A stretch of DNA of 64,000 nt, taken from positions 46,683 through 110,682 of the forward strand of contig NZ_WAAU01000037.1 of the NCBI RefSeq assembly GCF_008806755.1, given 5' to 3'. Source of the DNA: Tenacibaculum aiptasiae. Its GTDB lineage: Bacteria; Bacteroidota; Bacteroidia; Flavobacteriales; Flavobacteriaceae. Below, piece after piece: positions 50,619 to 59,003 of this stretch (position 1 is its first letter; every line of letters starts with the position of its first letter). Below the pieces are notes generated by a model that saw only the letters and a program-made list of their open reading frames with translations, had not been told where the DNA came from and did no database searches. The translations under genes were made by a program, and so were the position numbers.

Positions 50619-52256
50619 ATGGCTACAATTATAAATATGCCTCGCTTAAGCGATACGATGGAAGAAGGAGTTGTTGCTTCTTGGTTAAAAAATGTAGGTG
50701 ATAAAGTTGAGGAAGGTGATATTTTAGCAGAAATCGAAACGGATAAAGCTACTATGGAATTCGAATCTTTCCATGAAGGTACTTTATTACATATTGGAGT
50801 ACAAGAAGGTGAAACTTCTCCTGTTGATACTTTACTTGCTATTATTGGTGAAGAAGGTGAAGATATTTCTTCTTTATTAAATGGAGGTTCAGCTCCAGCT
50901 GAAACAAAAGAAGAAGCTCCAAAAGCAACTACTGAAACTAAAACTGAAAGTGCTGCAGTAGCTATTCCTGAAGGAGTACAAGTAATAACAATGCCTCGTT
51001 TAAGTGATACTATGACTGAAGGTACTGTTGCTTCTTGGTTAAAAAGTGTAGGTGACTCTATAGAGGAAGGAGACATTTTAGCTGAAATCGAAACGGATAA
51101 AGCTACTATGGAATTTGAATCTTTCCACGAAGGAACTTTATTACACATTGGTGTAAACGAAGGAGAAAGCGCACCAGTAGATAGTTTATTAGCTATTATT
51201 GGAGCTGCCGGAACTGACGTTTCTTCTCTATTAGAAGCTCATAAATCTGGTGCTTTAACAAGTGCAGATGTAGCTGCTCCTAGTAAAGAAGAAGCTCCTA
51301 AAGTTGAAGAAAAAGTTTCTGAAGCTCCTAAAACAACTGCCGAAGTAACAAACACTAATACAAGCGGAGGTAGAATCTTTGCTTCTCCTCTAGCTAAAAA
51401 GATAGCAAAAGATAAAGGTTACAATTTAGCCGATATTAAAGGTTCTGGAGAAAACGGACGTATCGTTAAGAAAGATGTTGAAAACTTTACTCCTTTTGCC
51501 AAAGTTGAAGCAACAGCAACTACTAGTACAACTTCTACTCCAGCTGCTGTAACTAATTTTGCTATTGCTGGTGAAGAAAATACTTCTGAAGTTAAGAATT
51601 CTCAAATGCGTAAAGCAATTGCAAAAGCATTAGGAAACTCTAAGTTCTCTGCACCTCACTTCTACTTAAACATTGAAGTAGATATGGATAATGCAATGGC
51701 TTCTCGTAAAACAATTAATGCTATACCTGACACTAAAATATCTTTTAATGATATGGTAGTTAAAGCTTGTGCTATGGCATTAAAGAAACATCCACAAGTA
51801 AACACTAGCTGGACTGACAATTCTACATTAGTACACTCTCATATACATGTTGGTGTAGCTGTAGCTGTAGATGAAGGTTTAGTTGTTCCAGTTGTAAAAC
51901 ATACAGACGCTTTAAGTTTAACTCAAATAGGTGCATCAGTACGTGAGTTAGCAGGTAAAGCTCGTAATAAGAAAATTACTCCTGCAGAAATGCAAGGAAG
52001 TACTTTTACTGTTTCTAACTTAGGAATGTTTGGTATTGAAAGCTTTACTTCTATTATTAACCAACCTAATTCAGCGATTTTATCTGTTGGAGCTATTGTA
52101 CAAAAACCAGTAGTAAAGAACGGAGAAATTGTAGTTGGTAACACAATGAAATTAACATTAGCTTGTGATCATAGAACTGTTGATGGTGCTGTAGGAGCTC
52201 AATTCTTACAAACTTTAAAAACTTATATTGAAAACCCTGTTACCATGTTAGCGTAA
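50619..52256 (+). CDS. pdhC: Pyruvate dehydrogenase E2 (dihydrolipoamide acetyltransferase), two lipoyl domains
   Basis: 545 residues. Two lipoyl domains (about 2-78 and 122-198) each contain EIETDKATMEFES, with the lipoylated Lys at 43 in the first; the DNA of the two is nearly identical across this region. Alanine/Thr/Glu-rich linkers follow, then an E3-binding domain (about 250-285, FASPLAKKIAKDKGYNLADI), then the acetyltransferase core with HRTVDGAVGAQF. It forms the core of the pyruvate dehydrogenase complex. A terminator follows. Confidence 0.97.
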   Translation: MATIINMPRLSDTMEEGVVASWLKNVGDKVEEGDILAEIETDKATMEFESFHEGTLLHIGVQEGETSPVDTLLAIIGEEGEDISSLLNGGSAPAETKEEAPKATTETKTESAAVAIPEGVQVITMPRLSDTMTEGTVASWLKSVGDSIEEGDILAEIETDKATMEFESFHEGTLLHIGVNEGESAPVDSLLAIIGAAGTDVSSLLEAHKSGALTSADVAAPSKEEAPKVEEKVSEAPKTTAEVTNTNTSGGRIFASPLAKKIAKDKGYNLADIKGSGENGRIVKKDVENFTPFAKVEATATTSTTSTPAAVTNFAIAGEENTSEVKNSQMRKAIAKALGNSKFSAPHFYLNIEVDMDNAMASRKTINAIPDTKISFNDMVVKACAMALKKHPQVNTSWTDNSTLVHSHIHVGVAVAVDEGLVVPVVKHTDALSLTQIGASVRELAGKARNKKITPAEMQGSTFTVSNLGMFGIESFTSIINQPNSAILSVGAIVQKPVVKNGEIVVGNTMKLTLACDHRTVDGAVGAQFLQTLKTYIENPVTMLA

Positions 52257-52276
52257 CGTTTTTCATATATCATAAT

Positions 52277-52310
52277 AAAAAAACTCGGAATGTAAAATTC
52301 CGAGTTTTTT
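52277..52310 (+). terminator. Terminator of the pdhA-pdhC operon
   Basis: AAAAAACTCGGAAT / ATTCCGAGTTTTTT hairpin with a 5-nt loop. Confidence 0.9.
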
Positions 52311-52379
52311 ATTTTTACATGTAATGTATCATTTTTTTTTCGACAAACTGAGGGTTAAATAACCCATCAAAAAAATTAA

Positions 52380-53582
52380 ATGAAACATTTAAAAACCTTA
52401 CTAGTACTATCAATAATACTATTACAAAGTTGTGTTCAAAATGACATTATAAACGATAGAGTTGATGAAAAACTAGCATTTAGCACGTCTATTCAAGAGC
52501 TTACCATTAAAGATACTTTTCAATACAATACCAAATACACAGATAATGTTGGTGAAGTACAAACCCCTACCGTTACTTGGACAACTTCAAACCCAGATAT
52601 CATATCCGTCTCTAACTCAGGTTTAATTACTGCTTTAAAAATTGGTACCTCAACAATTACAGCTTCCGTAACAACCTCTGAAGGTAAAGTAGTTACGAAT
52701 GAAAATGAAATTACTGTTGTTAAAGCTCAGCCTAAAATAGAAATTAATAACTTATTACAGAATTTAACTATAAATAAAACACACCAATACACAACAACCT
52801 ATACAAACGATTTAGGCGAAAATGAAACGCATCCAGTAACATGGTCTAGTTCTAATTCAGCCATTTTATCAGTTTCAAGTAGTGGTTTAATTACAGCTGT
52901 AGCTTTAGGTGATGCAACCATAACTGCCACAGTTACTATAAATGGTAATGCTATTTCTACAGAAGATGTATTAACCGTAGTTGGTATAGCTGAAAGGTTA
53001 ACAATTAATAATCCTGTTACTGAATTAGATGCTAACACTAATCAAACACACCAATATACTACTACATATACTGATCAAACTGGTCAAGTACAAACTCCAC
53101 AAATAACTTGGTCTAGTTCTGATTCGAACATAGCTAGCGTCTCTTCCACTGGTTTAGTTACTGCTAATACTATTGGAAATGTTACCATTACTGCTAGTGT
53201 AACTTTAAATGGTAATACAACTACAGACGATAATACTTTAACAATAACAGGCAGTGCTCCAAAAGAAAAATCTGGGACAATTAAAACTACTAGTAGTTAT
53301 GCTTTATCTGGAACGTTTACATTAAAAGAAATCCCTGGTACTAACGATTTAGAATTAAGTATTAATGCAGACTACAATGCTTCTACAGCATTACCAGGTT
53401 TATACTTATACATGACAAACAATCCTAATACAGTAGGTGGAGCTAAAGAAATACAAAAAGTTACTGTATTTAATGGTGCGCATACCTATACTATTAAAAA
53501 TACTGGAATAGATGATTTTAACCACTTATTATATTGGTGTAAACCATTTAGTGTAAAAGTTGGAGATGCAGAAATTAAATAA
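52380..53582 (+). CDS. Surface lipoprotein with three Big_2 (Ig-like) repeats and a DM13-like C-terminus
   Basis: 400 residues. Lipoprotein signal with lipid Cys at 18 (LLQSC). Three bacterial Ig-like (Big_2) repeats occupy about 32-115, 118-200 and 206-292; each carries the pattern TWTTSNPDIISVSNSGLITA or WSSSDSNIASVSSTGLVTA and ends in TITASVT. The C-terminal 105 residues look like a DM13 domain: SYALSGTFTLKEIPGTNDLEL, then the hallmark WCKPFSVKVGDAEI. DM13 has been proposed to be a redox or electron-transfer domain. It is followed after 16 bp by an outer-membrane barrel protein, in a likely operon. Confidence 0.85.
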   Translation: MKHLKTLLVLSIILLQSCVQNDIINDRVDEKLAFSTSIQELTIKDTFQYNTKYTDNVGEVQTPTVTWTTSNPDIISVSNSGLITALKIGTSTITASVTTSEGKVVTNENEITVVKAQPKIEINNLLQNLTINKTHQYTTTYTNDLGENETHPVTWSSSNSAILSVSSSGLITAVALGDATITATVTINGNAISTEDVLTVVGIAERLTINNPVTELDANTNQTHQYTTTYTDQTGQVQTPQITWSSSDSNIASVSSTGLVTANTIGNVTITASVTLNGNTTTDDNTLTITGSAPKEKSGTIKTTSSYALSGTFTLKEIPGTNDLELSINADYNASTALPGLYLYMTNNPNTVGGAKEIQKVTVFNGAHTYTIKNTGIDDFNHLLYWCKPFSVKVGDAEIK

Positions 53583-53598
53583 TTTAGAAAACAAAGAA

Positions 53599-54459
53599 AT
53601 GAAAAAATATATCATATTATTAGGCTTAATAATTACTTGTTCAAATTCATTATTTGCACAATGGTCTAAAGGAAAAGGAAAAGGTTATTATAAATTATCT
53701 GCATGGTATTTAAAATCAGATCAGCATTATACAAATACTGGAGCAATAGATCCAAATGTAACAAGAACACAATTCAACACTAATGTTTATGCTGAATATG
53801 GACTTACGAATAAAATTGACTTAATTGCTTATGTTCCGTTTTTTTCAAGAGCAGCTCAAAACAATCAAATTTCTGGAACCAACAATAACGTAATTCAAAA
53901 TGGAGAATCTTTTAACTCTTTTGGTGATGTAGACTTTGGTGCTAGATATGCTTTTTACAAAAAAGGAAAATGGGCCGCAGATGTAAAGCTACTTTTAGGA
54001 TTACCAACTGGTGATGATTCTGGTGGTAGTGATGGAAGTTACCAAACAGGAGATGGAGAATTCAATCAATATTTATCTACTTCATTAGGTTATTCTACAG
54101 CATTTAATGGTTTACCTTTTTATGCAAAAACGCATATTGGATATAACAATCGATCAAAAGGTTTTTCAGACGAATTTAGAGGAGGACTAGAAGCTGGTCT
54201 TAACTTATTCAACAAAAAATTTTGGATTATAACTCGTTTAAACCTTGTAAAATCTTTCAAAAATGGAACGCTAAATGCTGCTAACAGTAATGGAAGTATT
54301 TTTGCAAATAATGTTGAATATACAAGCTTTGGGTTTGAAGGAGCTTATTATATAACAAATAAGCTAGGAGTTTCTGCTGGTTTTGACTCGGCATTTTCTG
54401 GAAGAGTTATTGCTGCTAATCCATCATTTACTGCAGGAATTTTCTTAGATATAAAATAA
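53599..54459 (+). CDS. Outer-membrane beta-barrel protein, transporter-like
   Basis: 286 residues from the ATG at 53599, where a signal peptide begins (ending NSLFAQ); the longer ORF would overlap the previous gene. The mature part has about ten to twelve amphipathic strands (TRTQFNTNVYAEYGLTNKID, FGDVDFGARYAFYKKGKWAA, FGFEGAYYITNKLGVSAGFD) and acidic glycine-rich loops, as in the MetA/phenol-degradation transporter-like barrels. The partner is probably the preceding DM13-like lipoprotein. Substrate unknown. Confidence 0.75.
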   Translation: MKKYIILLGLIITCSNSLFAQWSKGKGKGYYKLSAWYLKSDQHYTNTGAIDPNVTRTQFNTNVYAEYGLTNKIDLIAYVPFFSRAAQNNQISGTNNNVIQNGESFNSFGDVDFGARYAFYKKGKWAADVKLLLGLPTGDDSGGSDGSYQTGDGEFNQYLSTSLGYSTAFNGLPFYAKTHIGYNNRSKGFSDEFRGGLEAGLNLFNKKFWIITRLNLVKSFKNGTLNAANSNGSIFANNVEYTSFGFEGAYYITNKLGVSAGFDSAFSGRVIAANPSFTAGIFLDIK

Positions 54460-54480
54460 GAACATTCTTAAGTTATCATA

Positions 54481-54508
54481 AAAAAGCTCGCTAATAGCGA
54501 GCTTTTTT
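54481..54508. terminator. Bidirectional terminator
   Basis: AAAAAGCTCGC / GCGAGCTTTTTT hairpin between the barrel protein gene and the convergent NTF2-like gene; it overlaps the stop codon of the latter. Confidence 0.88.
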
Positions 54509-54926
54509 ATTCTGGATATTTTCGATAAGTAAATGATTTATGTACTATTTTCCATTCACCTTTTATTTTTAAAAGCATCATATAGTCTGTATATATTCTT
54601 TTCCATTTAGGCATTAAAATTTCAACTTTAGCCATTGCCGCATCATTTTCATAATCTACAGAAACAATACGTCCTATTCTATTTTTCTTTTTCCCTAGTT
54701 TTATATTATCTACATAATTCTTTCCTTTCCATGTTACTAAAGTATCGTTTTTGATATGATATAAATTTAAATTTTCATCAAAAGCTTTGCGAACTCTTTC
54801 TGGTTCTCCATTTGCAGTTCCTTCAATATAATTTAAAAGAGTTGCATTTATCTTTTCTATTTCAGTTTGCCCTAAGACAGTTTGAATAGCCAAAATCATT
54901 ATTAATAAGGTTACTGTTTTTTTCAT
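54507..54926 (-). CDS. Exported NTF2-like (lumazine-binding-type) protein, copy A
   Basis: 139 residues. Signal peptide (about 1-19, ending TVLGQ) and one NTF2-like cone: helix IEKINATLLNYIEGTANGEPERVRKAF, then VTWKGKNYVDNI, AAMAKVEILMPKWKRIYTDY, and the terminal LKIKGEWKIVHKSFTYR. It is of the 'putative lumazine-binding' subgroup and possibly binds a small ligand. It lies 94 bp downstream of a membrane AraC regulator, as does its paralogue at 58.3 kb. Confidence 0.82.
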   Translation of the reverse strand: MKKTVTLLIMILAIQTVLGQTEIEKINATLLNYIEGTANGEPERVRKAFDENLNLYHIKNDTLVTWKGKNYVDNIKLGKKKNRIGRIVSVDYENDAAMAKVEILMPKWKRIYTDYMMLLKIKGEWKIVHKSFTYRKYPE

Positions 54927-55020
54927 AATTATAAATATTTCTTCAAACTTCTAAAAACCAAAGACAAACAACTAATTTTTGTACTTTGAAGTTCTTCAAT
55001 ATTATAATTCTGAATAAAAT

Positions 55021-56076
55021 TTAGGCTTTAAATTGCTTTCTATACTTAGCAGGTGTACTTCCTGTTACTTTTTTGAAAGCAGCATAAAATGTAGTGTTTG
55101 AAGAAAATCCTACTTCATAACCTATAGCTTCTAAAGTAAAACTATTATTCGTTTTTAATATTTTCTTTGCCTCTTCTACTCTAAACTCATTTATATATTG
55201 ATTAAATGACTTTTGTAGATTATTATTTAAAAATTGTGATAATTGATGTGGAGTAACATTAATCTCTTTAGCTAAATCTTTTAGTTTTACAGTATGATTT
55301 CTAAACAAAGTTTTTTCTTTAAACACTTCAGATAGCTTCTTTTTTATTAAAACAGCTTCTTCATCTGATATCAAACTAAATTTATACTTTTCCTCTTCTT
55401 CAAAAAATATAGTTGCTTTTTTTCTTCTCATAAACCAAATAACTAAAGACAAATAGAAAATAAATGAAAACGATAAAGCTCCAACTATATATGAAGTATA
55501 GTTTACCGTTTTATAAGCCAACCAAACAATTCCTATTCCTAAAACCAAATTAACTAACCAAAACTCTTTATCTGTTAGCTTTTCATTTTTAGAAAACAAC
55601 TTTTTTAAACTATCCTTTATTAAATACCCTGATATTAAAATGTAAATAAACCACTGTGTATACAACAAGTAACCAAACGACATAAATCCTAAGCCCCATA
55701 ATTTTCCTTTATTCTTTTTATATGGGTAAAAATAAAACCAAACAACCATTATAACTATAGCAGGAATAACATGCCATAACCAAGTATATGATTTTTTAGC
55801 TACTGTAGTTCTTTTAGTTTCCTTGATATAGAGATATAAAAAAGGACCTATTAAAGCACAAGCTATTAAACCAAACTCTATAAAAAACTCAAAAATATTT
55901 CGATTTATAAATAAAAAAGCTGACTTTGTTATTCGAATACTTAAAGCCAAAATTAAAGCTGATAAAAAATAAGTAGAACGATTTCTATTTTTTATAAAAA
56001 AAGCAAAATATGCGCTTAATAAAATACCGTTTAAACCGCCAATTGCACTTAATAAAAATAATAGCTGATTAGTCAA
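55021..56076 (-). CDS. Membrane-bound AraC-family regulator, copy A
   Basis: 351 residues from TTG at 56074-56076. A longer TTG start at 56098 overlaps a TATTTTTG -7 box, and alignment with copy B supports the shorter form. The first 220 residues contain about seven hydrophobic spans, indicating an inner-membrane sensor. The C-terminal 110 residues are an AraC/XylS double helix-turn-helix: KDLAKEINVTPHQLSQFLNN, then LEAIGYEVGFSSNTTFYAAF and ending GSTPAKYRKQF. It probably senses a membrane or periplasmic signal and controls neighbours. It follows the DUF5916 terminator and precedes an NTF2-like gene. Confidence 0.85.
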   Translation of the reverse strand: MTNQLLFLLSAIGGLNGILLSAYFAFFIKNRNRSTYFLSALILALSIRITKSAFLFINRNIFEFFIEFGLIACALIGPFLYLYIKETKRTTVAKKSYTWLWHVIPAIVIMVVWFYFYPYKKNKGKLWGLGFMSFGYLLYTQWFIYILISGYLIKDSLKKLFSKNEKLTDKEFWLVNLVLGIGIVWLAYKTVNYTSYIVGALSFSFIFYLSLVIWFMRRKKATIFFEEEEKYKFSLISDEEAVLIKKKLSEVFKEKTLFRNHTVKLKDLAKEINVTPHQLSQFLNNNLQKSFNQYINEFRVEEAKKILKTNNSFTLEAIGYEVGFSSNTTFYAAFKKVTGSTPAKYRKQFKA

Positions 56077-56097
56077 AGTCTTATATTTAATTATAAT

Positions 56098-56105
56098 CAA
56101 AAATA
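56098..56105 (-). promoter_or_regulatory. Candidate -7 box of AraC copy A
   Basis: Minus strand TATTTTTG, a full match to TAnnTTTG, about 22 bp before the chosen TTG start and just downstream of the preceding terminator. Confidence 0.4.
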
Positions 56106-56108
56106 ATA

Positions 56109-56138
56109 AAAAACGCTCGGGATTACCGAGCGTTTTTT
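56109..56138 (-). terminator. Terminator of the NTF2-DUF5916 unit
   Basis: AAAAACGCTCGG / CCGAGCGTTTTT hairpin with A- and T-runs on both sides, after the DUF5916 gene's neighbour boundary and before AraC copy A on the minus strand. It lies 5' of AraC A and upstream of no other gene; it terminates transcription arriving from AraC B's unit only if read past 56158. Confidence 0.6.
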
Positions 56139-56157
56139 AATTATGTAATTTATATAT

Positions 56158-58323
56158 CTAAAAATCAAACCTATAATTCATTTTAAAAGCAATTCCCCAG
56201 TTTTTCCTATGAAAGTTTTTATTAAGATTATCACTTACAACCAAATACACATAGGATAATGGCTTATACTCCCATTGAAGTCGACTATTTATATTAAAGT
56301 TATCTTGTTGAGTATTATATTGCACATAGGTTGTCCAGTTTAAACGTGTATTAAAAAATATTTCTCCTGTAAACCTCGTTAAATGAAAAGTTTCCTTTCC
56401 TAGTTCTTTTAAATCGATAGAATTAACATCATAGGACGCTTCTATATTAGCAAAAGGCAATAACTGATAATTTAAATAAACACCTCCTGCAATTCTATCT
56501 CCCGAATAATAATTTCCTTTCTGAACATTAAATCTATATCGTAGTTTTTGATTATTGGCTGAATTGTAGCCTAATTTTAATAAGCCAAAACGATAGGTGT
56601 CGGGTTGTAATGCATTTCCATTTCGTAAAGGATCAAAGCCATATTTTAAATCAATAACATCATAATTAAACACATAATATAAAGCTGATAAATCTTTGAA
56701 AAATACTGCCGAATTAAAAAAGTGTGATGCTTGATTCAACTTTCCATTTTGATCAAAATACGTTTGATTATCGTAATTCATATAGCGAATTCTATTCAAT
56801 TTTTTAGACTCATCATAAAACTTCACATATTGAATTCCCGCTGAAACTTGCTTATAACCTTCTCTAAACACCTCATCATTTATAGCATCATAATTATACA
56901 ACCTTGGCGTAAAACCAACATCTGTTATATAATTCTTTTGAACGTTTCTAAGAGATGCATTCCATGAAAGTCCTCGTTTATTAAACCAAACCCCTAGATT
57001 ATAAAAGTTATTATCACCAGAAATACCATCATTAAAACTCTTCCCATAATTAGCCAATCCTATCCATTTATTATTATCCGATTTATAATTCAAATTAACA
57101 CCAGCAACTCTATTATAATCGTTTTTAAAACTAAAACCATTTGTTTCTTGTCTATTAATTAAGAAACCTGTTGTAGTAAAGTTTTTAGATAATTGCTGCT
57201 CTGCTACAAATGCCCCATAATTTTGTGAAGGATTATCTAACTCTTTTTCAGTTTGAACATTTAAAACCCCTATTCTTGTTTTAGAAGAAACATTTCCTGA
57301 TAATTTCAAACCAAAATCAATATTACTACTCGCTCCTATTTTTCTTGAGTAAAAAGGATTTATACCATTAACTCCTAGATTGGAAAATAAATCAGCATTC
57401 TCTAAAAAGAAATTTCTACGCTCTGGAAAAAACACTGAAAAACGTGTAAGATTAGTTACCTGTTGATCAACATCAATTTGAGAAAAATCTGGATTTAAGG
57501 TCACATCTAATTTTAATGATGAAGTTACATTATATTGTACGTCTAAACTCGGAGTAAAATCTGTTTTATCGCTATTATTCTCTACATCTTTTTGATAGTT
57601 TACCGTAACTGACGGAACAACAGCAAACCTTGAAACTGTTTTATCGGGTAAGTTTTCTATTGTAAAAGGTCTGGTAAAACGTAAATCAAAAGTTGGATAG
57701 TTTCTAGACAAATCGGTCATTATTGTCCAAGAATTATTTTTAATATCTCTAACATACATTTGAATTCCAAAAACAGCATTGTCTTTATTATAGTTTAATG
57801 ATTTTAATGGAATTGCTATTTCATAAATTTTGCGATTCCCTTTTTGAGATGTTTTAACCTCCCAAATAGTACTCCAGCTAAAATTCAATCCGTATCCTTG
57901 ATTCCTTTTTTCTACTAAAGCATCTACTTGTGTACCATAAGCATTACTTGCAAATAAGTATCCGCTTTGTTGTTGATTTTGAGTATCAAATACGATAATA
58001 AAAGCATCGCTTAATGCAATAGATACATCTCTTTTCAAAGAACTAACTTGAATTTTGGGTGTTGAGTCCTTATAAATAGCATTTATAAATAATTTCTTTC
58101 CATTATGAAACAACTTTACAGAAGTTTGATTTTCAGCTAAACCTATATCTGTAGGTGCTAAATTATGAAAATTGGTTACCTCAGGTAGTCTTTTCCAAAC
58201 GGCTTCATTTGGTTTTCCGTCTAACTCTATATCTGTATTAATAAACGGTATCGTAGATTTTGATACTTGACCTAATACTATAACTGAATACATTGAAAAT
58301 AATAAAACAAAAACTTTATTCAT
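56158..58323 (-). CDS. DUF5916 outer-membrane protein with CBM9-like N-terminus
   Basis: 721 residues. Signal peptide (about 1-18, ending VLGQ) and an N-terminal carbohydrate-binding family 9-like beta-sandwich (about 22-215: IELDGKPNEAVWKRLPEV, LFHNGKKLFINAIYKD, YEIAIPLKSLNY, FGIQMYVRDIKNNSW). A large DUF5916 region follows (about 230-720), with VTLNPDFSQIDVDQQVTNL, FSVFFPERRNFFLENADLF and FYSRKIGAS, ending in barrel strands. The family is common in Bacteroidetes and proposed to bind glycans at the outer membrane. It is 1 bp downstream of NTF2-like copy B, hence co-transcribed. Confidence 0.88.
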   Translation of the reverse strand: MNKVFVLLFSMYSVIVLGQVSKSTIPFINTDIELDGKPNEAVWKRLPEVTNFHNLAPTDIGLAENQTSVKLFHNGKKLFINAIYKDSTPKIQVSSLKRDVSIALSDAFIIVFDTQNQQQSGYLFASNAYGTQVDALVEKRNQGYGLNFSWSTIWEVKTSQKGNRKIYEIAIPLKSLNYNKDNAVFGIQMYVRDIKNNSWTIMTDLSRNYPTFDLRFTRPFTIENLPDKTVSRFAVVPSVTVNYQKDVENNSDKTDFTPSLDVQYNVTSSLKLDVTLNPDFSQIDVDQQVTNLTRFSVFFPERRNFFLENADLFSNLGVNGINPFYSRKIGASSNIDFGLKLSGNVSSKTRIGVLNVQTEKELDNPSQNYGAFVAEQQLSKNFTTTGFLINRQETNGFSFKNDYNRVAGVNLNYKSDNNKWIGLANYGKSFNDGISGDNNFYNLGVWFNKRGLSWNASLRNVQKNYITDVGFTPRLYNYDAINDEVFREGYKQVSAGIQYVKFYDESKKLNRIRYMNYDNQTYFDQNGKLNQASHFFNSAVFFKDLSALYYVFNYDVIDLKYGFDPLRNGNALQPDTYRFGLLKLGYNSANNQKLRYRFNVQKGNYYSGDRIAGGVYLNYQLLPFANIEASYDVNSIDLKELGKETFHLTRFTGEIFFNTRLNWTTYVQYNTQQDNFNINSRLQWEYKPLSYVYLVVSDNLNKNFHRKNWGIAFKMNYRFDF

Positions 58324-58324
58324 T

Positions 58325-58900
58325 CTAATTAGCTTTTACTTCACTAACCTTTGTAGCTGTTTTACTTATAATCTTCCAGTTTCCTTCTATTTTTTTCAAT
58401 AAGAATAAATCTATATATACCCATTTTCGTTTAGGGCCTGCAATTTCAACTTTAGCTGTTGCAATGTCTTTTGTAATTTCAAATTCTAATATTCTTCCTT
58501 CTCTGCCATTAAATTTCCCTGCTTCTCCATTCTTAAAGAAATTAGCATATTCTTCAGGTGTATATCTTTTAAACCCTTGTCTTCCGGTTAAATATAATGT
58601 AGCATTTGAGGCAAAAGCACTTTTTATTAATTCGAGCTTATTATAAGAACTTCCAGAAATATAATTTTGAAGTGTTTTCTTGACTAATTTTTGATCAGGT
58701 GTTTCTGTTTTAGTACTTATTAAACTTTCATAGAACAATCGATCATCGGAAACAAAACTCTTATCATAATTAATAATTGACTTGTTTATAACTCTATTCC
58801 CATATACATTAGCTTGTAAAAATTCTTTATTTATAGGTTCTTTTTGAAATCCAAATAAAACAGGAGTAAACGTTAGGCAAATAATAAATGTAGTTTTCAT
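58325..58900 (-). CDS. Exported NTF2-like (lumazine-binding-type) protein, copy B
   Basis: 191 residues. Signal peptide (about 1-17), then a 55-residue N-terminal extension not found in copy A, then the NTF2-like cone: KKTLQNYISGSSYNKLELIK, then YTPEEYANFFKNGEAGKFNG, ATAKVEIAGPKRKWVYIDLF, and the final LLKKIEGNWKIISKTATK. The last parts align with copy A (MPKWKRIYTDYMMLLKIKGE). It is 1 bp upstream of the DUF5916 gene and about 100 bp downstream of AraC copy B. Confidence 0.82.
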   Translation of the reverse strand: MKTTFIICLTFTPVLFGFQKEPINKEFLQANVYGNRVINKSIINYDKSFVSDDRLFYESLISTKTETPDQKLVKKTLQNYISGSSYNKLELIKSAFASNATLYLTGRQGFKRYTPEEYANFFKNGEAGKFNGREGRILEFEITKDIATAKVEIAGPKRKWVYIDLFLLKKIEGNWKIISKTATKVSEVKAN

Positions 58901-59003
58901 CTTTTAGATTTTTAGTTTTACCCAAACTTCTTAAAAGCATCTAAAAACGAAATGATTAATTATAATTCAGTTGTCCTAGATTATAATTCTGGAGAATTTT
59001 ATA

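Noticed and set aside
50558..51148. Long antisense ORF (196 codons) across the E2 lipoyl domains
   Set aside because: It is the reverse shadow of the duplicated lipoyl region; its repeats mirror those of the real gene and it has no signals of its own.
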